Assembly: GCF_026210795.1 (NCBI RefSeq)
Contig: NC_089440.1
Span: 1,426,001-1,490,000 of the forward strand
From: Rhizophagus irregularis
Lineage: Eukaryota > Glomeromycota > Glomeromycetes > Glomerales > Glomeraceae
Reading direction: 5' to 3'
DNA: 64,000 nt
The notes under the pieces were generated by a model, which made no database searches, was not told the DNA's origin, and was given only the letters and a program-made list of their open reading frames with translations. Of this stretch, positions 1 through 8,699 are shown in pieces (position 1 is the first letter of the stretch; each line of letters begins with the position of its first letter). The position numbers were made by a program, and so were the translations under genes.

Positions 1-741
1 TTGTCTCCTGTTATGGGTAGTATGCCTCCAGCTGATATAGAGGAGGAAGATATCTTCAAATATAGACAATGAAGATGTATCAAGACAAGGTAAACTATAA
101 AGATTATTTTTCTATTTATTTATTTATATTTATCAAACATCTAACTTTTTCCTTTATCTGCTTAGGCTATAATCAAATAATGTACTACTACTGTAAATCA
201 AGTTTATAACCACCAGATGATATCGTTAGGAGCGATTTGGATTTCATCTGAAAATTCAATAAATTTCGCAGATATTATCAAAATTCAACAAAAATTATTT
301 ATTGCCTACTTTATCAATTTCGGAGGAAAATCTCATGAAAATTTTGCAGAACAAATTAATCAATTCTTAGATGATAACTGAAGATATTGTAATTCAAGAA
401 TTTAATGAATAGGGTGATAGCGAACGGGATGAATTTAAAGGAAAAATATATCACGAACTTTTCTTAAAGCGACTATCTTTGGAATTACTATATATTAAAG
501 TCGTTGGAATTTGCAGAGAAGGAAGAAATTGACATTGGAGGATTGATTAATCAAGAAAAACCGAAGAATAAATTTCAATTTTAAAGGAGACATGACAAAA
601 TATTTAGAGCAATATACATTATTTTTAATCAAACGGTCGCTGGACAATCGACGAAATTGGCGATGGCTTTTGAAATGTGGTCGAATTATTTTAAAAAGTA
701 ATCTGTAATTATGTTATGACGGGATGGGAGGGTATGTTGTA
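1..741. repeat. Dispersed repeat A, copy 1
   Basis: Nearly identical, in direct orientation, to 5723-6450: both begin with tgtctcctgttatgggtag and run on with small indels. It carries coding-like pieces such as MPPADIEEEDIFKYRQ and FADIIKIQQKLFIAYFINFG. These are broken by stop codons, several of them shared by both copies, so it is a duplicated gene remnant or part of a mobile element. The left end may lie outside the window. I do not recognise the protein. Confidence 0.8.
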
Positions 742-1024
742 CGCAGAATATTTCATCAAAATAATCCTAAATTATTCAGTTTTATAAATTAAAATAACAA
801 TTTGAACTTTTTGAACTTTGTTTTTTTTGAAACTTGAAATTATTTTTGTCTGTCAAATTATATTAGAAAAATATACTTAACGGGTATCAAAGCTTGATCG
901 ATTTTTGATCGATTTATTGATTCATCGATTCATCGATCAAAAATAACAGAAGAGCATTAATTAAGAAAAATGGATTAGAGGATTTGGATAGAGATTTAGA
1001 ATTAATGATTATAATTAGGGATTA
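742..1024. repeat. Dispersed repeat B, copy 1
   Basis: Matches 8133-8450 in the same orientation, from cgcagaatatttca through the palindrome-rich part (aagcttgatcgatttttgat) to aatgattataattaggga. Here it follows repeat A without a gap, whereas the second copies of A and B are about 1.7 kb apart. No coding capacity was seen. Confidence 0.75.
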
Positions 1025-1187
1025 CTAATTCTCACACTCATACTTTTTTGATTTTTGAAATAAATTATTCTACTCATATCTATAAAATTTTCATTTATCT
1101 ATATTGTATGTGTATGGTATGGTTTTTTATTTATACAGTATAATTTTTTTATATACTAAAGTTACTTTAAATCTTCCTAATTTCTAA

Positions 1188-1302
1188 CCCAAGCAAATCC
1201 TAACCCTAATACTAACATTAATCCTAATCTTAATATACCTATCTTAATATACCTTAATCCTAACCTAGTACTAATTCTAATCTAACTCTAACCCCAATAG
1301 AT
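1188..1302. repeat. Degenerate telomere-like (CCTAA)n tract
   Basis: The tract is built from variants of the hexamer CCCTAA: cctaaccctaatactaac, ttaatcctaatcttaat, cctaacctagtactaattc, then ctaatctaactctaacccc. Filamentous fungi usually have TTAGGG telomeres, so this looks like a decayed interstitial or former subtelomeric repeat. It lies directly 3' of the minus-strand nuclease ORF. Confidence 0.6.
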
Positions 1303-1314
1303 GCAACGAGGGAC

Positions 1315-1869
1315 TTATTTATTATCGATGTAGACGTTGTATATTAATAATTCTATATTTTTATTTTCAATATTAATTTTTTTATTATTAAAATGTATTC
1401 CCTTAATAATTATTTCAGTAGTAAGTTTTATTTTTTGTTTCTTCATTTTTATATCACGTATTTCATGGATATTATTTAAATCAAATAAATATACATTTTC
1501 TTGTTTACATAAATCTATTATACCTGATGGTACATGTTTAATTATATCTGTAATAATTATTATTGGTATTGCTTTTAATCTTAACGCTGCCTCCTTTACT
1601 TTATACACATTCCTTGCTTCTAATAATGATTTATTTAATACATATCCTTTACATTCAATAACCACTACACTCCCTTCTTTATTTATTCCAAATATATCAA
1701 TTCCTTCATCACCCATTACCTTAGGCTGATTCCATATTCCTTCGATTTTTGGTCGCTTCCATGTCGTTTTTGTTTTTCTAAGATTTAATTTTTGAAGATT
1801 TCCCAAAATCATATTTTGCCATGTTGGCTGTATTTGTAACCTATCAAAATCTGATTTTAATCCTTCCAT
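1315..1869 (-). CDS. PD-(D/E)XK (Mrr-like) restriction-endonuclease-fold protein
   Basis: This is a 184-aa ORF with the core of a PD-(D/E)XK nuclease: GDEGIDIFG (D58), then VVVIECKGY (E72-x-K74), then a helix (LLEARNVYKVKEAALRLKA) and a hydrophobic strand IPIIIITDI. That order of strand, ExK, helix and strand is what Mrr-type DNA-cleaving domains show, so metal-dependent DNA cleavage is inferred. The N-terminal 50 residues are basic and have no clear domain. The ATG lies only 2 nt after the stop of an upstream coiled-coil ORF in another frame. In a fungus this suggests one gene split by a frameshift or an unrecognised intron, a bicistronic message, or decay. Function in the fungus is unknown. 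Confidence 0.6.
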   Translation of the reverse strand: MEGLKSDFDRLQIQPTWQNMILGNLQKLNLRKTKTTWKRPKIEGIWNQPKVMGDEGIDIFGINKEGSVVVIECKGYVLNKSLLEARNVYKVKEAALRLKAIPIIIITDIIKHVPSGIIDLCKQENVYLFDLNNIHEIRDIKMKKQKIKLTTEIIIKGIHFNNKKINIENKNIELLIYNVYIDNK

Positions 1870-1871
1870 TT

Positions 1872-2312
1872 TTATTTAATATAGATACTTGCAATTCTTT
1901 CAAAGTGCCCTTCTATTTCCTGAGTAAGGTTTTCAATTTCACTATATATTTTTTGTTCTAATGGTGTAAATCCACTAAGTAATGGTCTCAATACTTTTAA
2001 AAATTCATACCGTCGCGTCCTTTTTATTTTTAATTTTTCAATTTCATTCTGTATTAATTTTTTTCTATCTCTTCGCCTTACTGTTTCATGTTCTCCTTCA
2101 TATTGATATGACATTGAAGATACTTCACCGTACTCTTTGTTTTCTTCATTTAACAATTCTTTATATTTATTATTAATCCAATTTTCACAATTTTCAATAC
2201 TCAATTGTACTCGTGTTAATTCTTTTGTTGCTTGTGTCCTTAAATTTTCTAATTTAAGAAGCTCTTTTTCTTGCTCTTCAATCTCTTTACGAATTTTTTG
2301 TAAATTATTCAT
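1872..2312 (-). CDS. Coiled-coil protein directly upstream of the Mrr-like nuclease
   Basis: A 146-aa, highly charged ORF. Residues about 1-60 are heptad-like (EIEEQEKELLKLENLR), followed by a polar linker with SSMSYQYEG, a basic stretch (RRRDRKKLIQ) and a second helical part ending ERIASIYIK. No catalytic motif is visible. It ends in TAA two nucleotides before the ATG of the nuclease ORF at 1869, and both read leftward. Most plausibly it is the N-terminal dimerisation or targeting half of the same protein, but the frames differ and no phase-matched splice pair that keeps its tail was found. It could also be a separate small protein. Confidence 0.5.
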   Translation of the reverse strand: MNNLQKIRKEIEEQEKELLKLENLRTQATKELTRVQLSIENCENWINNKYKELLNEENKEYGEVSSMSYQYEGEHETVRRRDRKKLIQNEIEKLKIKRTRRYEFLKVLRPLLSGFTPLEQKIYSEIENLTQEIEGHFERIASIYIK

Positions 2313-2510
2313 TTTTATTTTAAATTACCTTAAACTTTTATTTTAAACCCGAAACTTATTTATCAAGTCATAAGATTGAAACTTTAAAAATGATGTAAAT
2401 TGGGTGTATCGTTACACTATGCAAAATCTTCAACGCGACAAAAAGAAATTCTTTAAACAAAAAGGTCTTTGTATTTGAAGAATTAATTCAAATGCTGGAC
2501 ATTGCCTAGT

Positions 2511-3524
2511 ATGTCAACCTCTATACCTTATAATCCCAAAACCGCCGCCTTGTTGGTCATTGACATGCAAGTAAGTCGTTGAAATTATTATTCCTAAAAT
2601 TTGCGCCTTTCTAAATAATGACACTTTAGTAGGAAATCTTTCGTAACGATGCTACTGATATTATTCCAAACGTACAATCTCTTGTCAAATCTTGTCATGA
2701 GAAAGGTGTTCCAGTTTTTTGGACTCAGCATGGTCACAGAAATCCTGAATTCGATGGAGGTGCTTTGGGACGATGGGTACGTGATAGTATTTTCTATTTA
2801 GCTATTTAGTAAACACTAAAAAAAATTATTTCTTTTAAGTGGGGAGATAGGCTGATCAAATGGGGATCTGACGAATGGCAAATTCTAAAAGAAATGCAGC
2901 CGTTTGTTTCTGTCAGTGTTCAATTATTCTCCAAAAATTCGAATCGGATATGATAATATTTAATATTCCATTTCGAATATTTGTACCTACTTGTCTTTTT
3001 TCCGTTTCTCTTTAGAGATCTCAAACTTCACTTGATACCCTGGACTTCATCATCAAAAGCAAAACGCGTTATGATGCTTTCTACAAGACTGAACTTAACT
3101 CTTTGCTTATCTCTCTTGGTATTGAGACACTCATCATTTCTGGCGTCAGGACAAATTTATGTTGTGAGACAACTGCCAGAAGTGAGTACAATGTATCTTT
3201 AACATTATATATAGAATTATTTATGCATAGTGAAAAGAGAAATTTGTCTGATCATATTATTATGTTGCAAATTTTTTAGGAGGATTTGACAAGAATTATG
3301 ATATTGTATTCATTAAAGACGCGACTGCTACAGAAAATCAAAAAATGCACGAGGTAGGCACGCGTTTTTCCATGCAAATATTAATTTTAATATTTTTATT
3401 AATGTCAAATTACTAAATACTTTTTTGTCAATAGGCAACTCTGTTGAATATGGAGTATGGATGGGCAAAAATCGTTACTGCTATTGACGTTATTGAATGG
3501 CTTGCACACATCGGGAAAACATGA
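2511..3524 (+). CDS. Isochorismatase-like cysteine hydrolase
   Basis: Six exons (2511-2570, 2633-2776, 2840-2911, 3016-3181, 3280-3353, 3435-3524) join in frame to 201 aa. The isochorismatase-fold triad is present: D18 in LLVIDMQ, K108 in KSKTRYDAF and C141 in VRTNLCCETTAR. The family hydrolyses amide or vinyl-ether bonds through a cysteine thioester (isochorismatase, nicotinamidase, N-carbamoyl hydrolases). The substrate cannot be read from sequence. No signal peptide is seen, so it is probably cytosolic. The fourth intron (3182-3279) is the least certain: family members usually have a few more residues between TTAR and GFD, so a small exon may be missed. The gene lies between the two copies of the duplicated segment but looks intact. 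Confidence 0.88.
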
Positions 3525-5622
3525 TTGTAGAATATATGGACATTTTAATGATTAGATGGGACATTTTAATAATTAATAGTCATTAGATCGCAAAGTATTC
3601 ACTAGATCAACTGTAAAATTATCGTTCACACCAATCGAACTATCATTTTTTTTTTTATTATATTTATCACGTGACATTATTTAATGGTTTTTAGTTTATA
3701 TGTTTCTCTGGTTTTTACCTTGTTTTCTATTCTACAATATTTCTATGATTTCTAGACGAAAAACAAAAATTACATGTAGTTGTCTAATTTTAATGAAAAT
3801 AAGACTTTAAAAATTATCATTAAATACATACTATAGCATAAATCTTTTCCAGCCATTTTGTGATTTTATGTTCCATTCTTTTTTCAAATGTTAAATGCAT
3901 ATGTAAGATCAGAAACCTTTTTACCGACACGATTTGCTAGGCATTCATCCATTCAGAGAAAGTCTTACTGCATCAAATTGAGCATTACTTATAATGAGAG
4001 AGATAAAATATTTAACAATAGAGCGTTTACAGATAACAGTCCTACAAATCTTAGTTCGCACGTGATCACTGAAGTATGATATAAATATAATGGATAATGA
4101 TCTACGTGCCCTCGTTTTTTTTTCACGCACAATTCTCAATTGCAGTAATGCTACAAGTATTAAGTATATAAAGATATATATTCTTATTCACCATAGTAAT
4201 CCATTATGTGATTGAATTAAAAGAATATGGGCAGTCAATAGCTCATTGCACAAACAAAGTACGATCAAACTCAGAATTAGGATGTATCGAGTTAAAAGTT
4301 ATTACATATTGATGACAAAACAAATTAATTGGAATTCGATTACATTAAATCATCACATTGTACCCATCCGTTCAGCAAATAACAAATATGTACATTAAAA
4401 TGGATACTTAAATATGTATTGTATGTCACTTAAATTATATTATCATAAATCAAAAAAATTATGGATAAACAAACAATAATTATATGTTTATGAAGGTAAT
4501 TAATGCTTAAATAATTTATTTTATTATATTACTTTATTAACAATTAAAAAAAAAAAATAATAATTTCTACGCACTCCTTAGTGAATCTGTGAGAACTGTT
4601 GCAGGTCCCTCTTTCTTAACCATAATGTTCAAACTCTTCCTTATATGTAAGTTACGATCTGTCATATCTTCGAGTTTTGCCTTACCGCACTGCTTAACCT
4701 CTGAGATTACCAAATACCCGTCTCAACATAACATGTAGACTTATTTATTTCATAAATCAGCCGTACATTTTAATGGTTATTATAAATCAAATTTAAAATT
4801 TTCATATATTAAATCCTTCTAGTACTATCAGAATGGAAAATGTACCCTGGGTATTATACAATTTTTAAGCCAGGTATTTTGTATTATACCCGGGTATCTT
4901 AAGCAGTGTGGTACGGTAGAGGTTTTCTTTTCATCCTTTAAATTTTATAGATTTTATTAGCAAATTTTTAAAGGATATTCAATTTAAATATAACTGAATT
5001 ATATAATCTTCTTATACAAATTATAGATATGGTACGCCAAGCACAATTAAACTGACGGAATCAGAAATTCAAAATGCAACTAATATTAAGATGATTGTAA
5101 TTTTTTTAATTTATGATGATGATTTTATACAATCATTTTAAAGGGCCTCTTATGAAAGTCTATCGGAAAAAAATGGACGAATTAAGTTGTACAGTACAAC
5201 CTTTGGTTTAGAAAGCGATACAATCAACTTATTCAAAAAGAAAATCCGAGAATTTCCGTGATGTGTTATTAATGATAAACTGGATGATGGAACAATAGAT
5301 GCTTATATTTAGAATACATATTCTTATTTTATTTTTAAATTTAGATACTAGTTTAATTTATCATGATAATTATTTGATAAATTGATATAAAGAACACTTT
5401 ATATCGGTAAAGCGTTCTTAAGTTTGGAAAAATTATATAAAATAAGTGGTATTCATCTATTACCAAGCTTTAATTAGATGGCACCAAAGCTTTGGATATA
5501 TCTAAGACAATCGGTTCCAGATTTTTTTTTTTCGCATTATGAATTTAAAATTTAAGATAATACAATTTACAATGGTCCCGCTTATTAAGGCGGTAGAAAT
5601 GTCAACATTCATTATCATTAAG
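3525..5622. other. AT-rich intergenic stretch
   Basis: No supported gene. Open frames at 3888-4139 occur on both strands and have biased, low-complexity composition. The only structured element seen is the inverted-repeat element at 4679-4922, listed separately. Confidence 0.6.
4679..4922. repeat. Foldback/MITE-like element with inverted ends
   Basis: The left end gccttaccgcactgcttaa and the right end ttaagcagtgtggtacggta are imperfect inverted repeats about 200 bp apart. The interior has no ORF and contains ccctgggta/acccgggta motifs; related tacccgg motifs recur near 6452 and 6552. I could not define a clean target-site duplication, so the class is open. Confidence 0.45.
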
Positions 5623-5735
5623 TGTGCCAGCAGCTGCAGCTGCTCCAATATCGTATGATCGGTCACCAATTCCAGGACAGATGCCTCCTGCAATGCCACC
5701 GGGTATGGCACCTAGACAGGTATGTCTCCTGTTAT
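5623..5735 (+). pseudogene. Proline/methionine-rich coding remnant (SmB-tail-like)
   Basis: Reads PAAAAAPISYDRSPIPGQ then MPPAMPPGMAPRQ in one frame. It runs into repeat A copy 2 with a one-nucleotide shift before MSPVMGSMPPADIEEED. The PPGM-rich composition resembles the C-terminal tail of spliceosomal SmB proteins, but the Sm fold itself is absent and no start codon fits. Treated as a decayed fragment; the SmB link is a guess from composition. Confidence 0.35.
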
Positions 5736-6450
5736 GGGTAGTATGCCTCCAGCTGATATAGAGGAGGAAGATATCTTCAAATATAGACAATGAAGATGTA
5801 TCAAGACAAGGTAACTATAAAGATTATTTTTCTATTTGTTTATTTATATTTATTAAACATCTAACTTTTTCCTTTATATGCTTAGGCTATAATCAAATAA
5901 TGTACTACTGTAAATCAAGTATATAACTACCAGATGATATCGTTAGGAGCGATTTGGATTTCATCTGAAAATTCAATAAATTTCGCAGATATTATTAAAA
6001 TCCAACAAAAATTATTTATTACCTACTTTATCAATTTCGGAGGAAAATTTCATAAATTTTGCAGAACAAATTAATTCAATTCTTAGTTGATAACTGAAGA
6101 TATTGTAATTCAAGAATTTAATGAATAGGGTGATAGCGAACGGGATGAATTTAAAGGAAAAATATATCACGAACTTTTCTTAAAGCGATTATCTTCGGAA
6201 TTATTATATATTAAAGTCGTTGGAATTTGAAGAGAAGGAAGAAATTGACATTGGAGGATTGATTATTCAAAGAATAAATTTCAATTTTAAAGGAGATATC
6301 ACTAAATATTTAGAGCAAAATACATTATTTTTAATCAAACAGTCGTCGGATAATCGACGAAATTGGCGATAGCTTTGAAATATGTGGTCGAATTATTTTA
6401 AAAAGTAAATCTGTAATTATGTTATGACGGGAATGGGAGGGTATGTTGTA
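5723..6450. repeat. Dispersed repeat A, copy 2
   Basis: Second copy of the segment at 2-741, same orientation, differing by scattered substitutions and short indels. It follows directly on the proline-rich remnant at 5623-5735, suggesting that this copy keeps more of the original gene than copy 1 does inside the window. Confidence 0.8.
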
Positions 6451-7200
6451 AAATACCCGGAGCAGTCGATATAAGCAGAGCTGACAAATAATTTCGGTCA
6501 CCGGACAATCAACGAAATTGGCGATAGTAAATCTGCAACTATATTATGACAAGAATGGGAAAATACCCGGGGCAATCAAATAAGCAATGCTATGATGTAG
6601 CATCCAAGCTTAAAAGGTTGTGGCTTTGGGCTTTACCACCTTGCCAGAAACGTATGATCCTTACAGTATTGGTCATGAACTACAAGACTTGATTGACCTA
6701 TATGGCTTGGAATCTTTCGTACTTCTTTCTAGTAATTTTACAACTTCCGCCAAGCGTTTAAACATTGAAATTTAGAACTTTCGATACTGTTGGACCAAAT
6801 CATATTCATTGGTCATATTATTACTTTAAATTTTCGCGTTTTTATTTTTGAATTATGCCAATAGTCTTGTGGTCTTTGACCGAAAGTCATTTAAAAAAGG
6901 TGATATATTGATATACTGATATGACCTAGTTATTTTCGAAACTCCAAAATCTTGTTGATATGAAAATACCTCTTAATCAGTGGGACTGGGACATGTCCTT
7001 GGATGGGACGGGACGGGACAGTCCAGGACTTGGACAAGATGTTGTTGATGTCCGGGACAAAAATTCATTATAAGAGGATATATGATTTATATATAATATT
7101 AATAAATTGGACAATGTTTTAGACGGGACGGGACGGGACAAATGAAATTGGATTTGGACAGGACATCGAAATTTTGTGGGACACTGTCCTGCGGTAACCA
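6451..7200. repeat. Repeat-derived stretch with GGGAC-rich block and a coding remnant
   Basis: Two related pieces, aaatacccggagcagtcgat (6452) and aaatacccggggcaatcaaa (6552), suggest another decayed element. At 6623-6775 a + strand frame reads FTTLPETYDPYSIGHELQ and about 30 further residues to a stop, without a start codon; I do not recognise it. From 6980 to 7195 the DNA is dominated by GGGAC/GGAC units, with (GGGAC) runs at about 7004-7019 and 7126-7140. No functional gene is supported. Confidence 0.45.
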
Positions 7201-7305
7201 TATGTTAATGCTATTTGTTTTTGGTCATGATCACATTAGTTTTAAACCGAAGCAGTTGATTAGTTAGAAAAAATGGGACAGCTAAAACTTGGGGGGAATT
7301 CAGTT

Positions 7306-7333
7306 GATGTAGATGTAGATGTAGATGTAGATC
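7306..7333. repeat. (GATGTA)n microsatellite
   Basis: A hexanucleotide GATGTA is repeated about four and a half times, followed by gatcttcg. Confidence 0.8.
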
Positions 7334-7397
7334 TTCGATTTTCTTTTTCAATAGTAAAATTCGAGTTATGAATTTTAGCACTCGTTGCAGTCGTATA

Positions 7398-7480
7398 CTC
7401 CGTATAACTGGGCATTATTGGAGGGGAACCTGCAGATCATCCAGTAAAATTTCGTATAACTGGGTATTCTTGAAGGATGG
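7398..7480. repeat. Paired tataactggg motif, possible pogo/Tigger terminal remnant
   Basis: cgtataactgggcattattgg at about 7401 and cgtataactgggtattcttg at about 7453 form a short direct repeat. Such tataactgg(g/t)cattcttgg strings are common at the ends of pogo/Tigger-type elements, so this may be a terminal scar. No transposase is present. Confidence 0.3.
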
Positions 7481-8132
7481 ACTGCGATTTCTATATTTGC
7501 AAGTTGTAACTGATCCTATTTATAAGGAGATGATTATGACGCTCCTTTTAAACTACTACAATGATATTTCTTATCCATCTACCAAAATACCAAAATTTAA
7601 GTATAATAGAAATCAAAGAACTCTATAATTGCCTATTTCTTTAATATTGTCAAACTGTTGTATAGTATCCATATAGTATCCATTCAAATATTAGTAATTA
7701 CGGGGCGGTAACATTTAGTTTACATCAGTCATTATAGTAGTAATATAATAAATAGTTATTGGATGAGGGAATCGAAGAATTTATAGTTTTGTTATTAGGA
7801 ATACTGCGGTGACCAATAGAAATTAATGCTACTAATACTGATTTTAATGGATGTCTCAAAAAAATACTGGTCAGAAAAAAGTAAAATTCCCGCATATTCC
7901 TAAATCCTAATCGACTGAACAATAAAGTATTTCCTTTCATTATAAAAAGTAATAATTTTATTAAGTATGCCTAGGGATGATTCTAGAACTTTTAACTATT
8001 TAGGATTATACAAATATTATTTTACAAAGGATGCAAAAAGCGTTAAACCATCCTCCATCCTGATCGATGATCGGATGATTTTAAAAAATGATTGTCTAAT
8101 TTGACGATCAAAACAATGATTAACTTATTTAT

Positions 8133-8450
8133 CGCAGAATATTTCACCAAAATAATCATAAATTATTCAATTTTATAAATAAAAATAACAATTTAAAACT
8201 TATTGAATTTTGTTTTTTTGAAACTTGAAATCTGTTAAATTATAATACTTATCAGGTTAACTTAAAGATTCTGATCAATCAAAGCTTGATCGATTTTTGA
8301 TCGATTTATTGATTTATTCATCGATTCATTGATCAAAAATAACAAAAGATAAAAGATTCGCATAATAATTAATTAGAGAAAATGAATTTAGTTTAGTTTA
8401 AGGATTTGGATAGAGATTTAGAATAAATGATAAATGATTATAATTAGGGA
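8133..8450. repeat. Dispersed repeat B, copy 2
   Basis: Second copy of 742-1024 in the same orientation, including the tcaaagcttgatcgattttt core, with about 30 nt of extra sequence by indels. Confidence 0.75.
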
Positions 8451-8521
8451 GTATTGATTATAATTAGAGATTATTTGATTAAGTTAGATTAAGTTAGGAA
8501 AAGTTAGGAGGTTGATAAATT

Positions 8522-8684
8522 GTGTCACGGGGTCCCTTAATGTAACAGTGAGTATTAACATACGAACTGGCCGGAATTAACGTTAACGCTATCGTGTGTA
8601 AGTGCATAACTCCCAAACTCGGGGCCAGTTCATTTGTTAAATATCGTACACCCACACTGTACGTTAAGGACGCCCTTGTGTCAC
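8522..8684. repeat. 163-bp imperfect palindrome (MITE- or cruciform-like)
   Basis: The left arm (gtgtcacggggtcccttaat ... catacgaactggcc, 8522-8572) pairs with the right arm (ggccagttcatttgttaaat ... aaggacgcccttgtgtcac, 8624-8684), allowing small gaps. The loop is about 50 nt. The stretch is richer in G+C than its surroundings. A 65-aa minus-strand frame across it is explained by the fold and is not called as a gene. Confidence 0.6.
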
Positions 8685-8699
8685 ATCCCAACTGTACTT

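Noticed and set aside
1337-1729. 130-aa + strand frame opposite the nuclease ORF
   Set aside because: It is the antisense of the nuclease ORF, mostly hydrophobic F/I/S, and has no motif; the minus strand carries the conserved D...ExK.
5502-5790. Overlapping minus-strand frames of 62-69 aa
   Set aside because: They are antisense shadows of the proline-rich remnant and repeat A.
8494-8691. 65-aa minus-strand frame
   Set aside because: It coincides with the imperfect palindrome; base pairing explains the composition better than coding.
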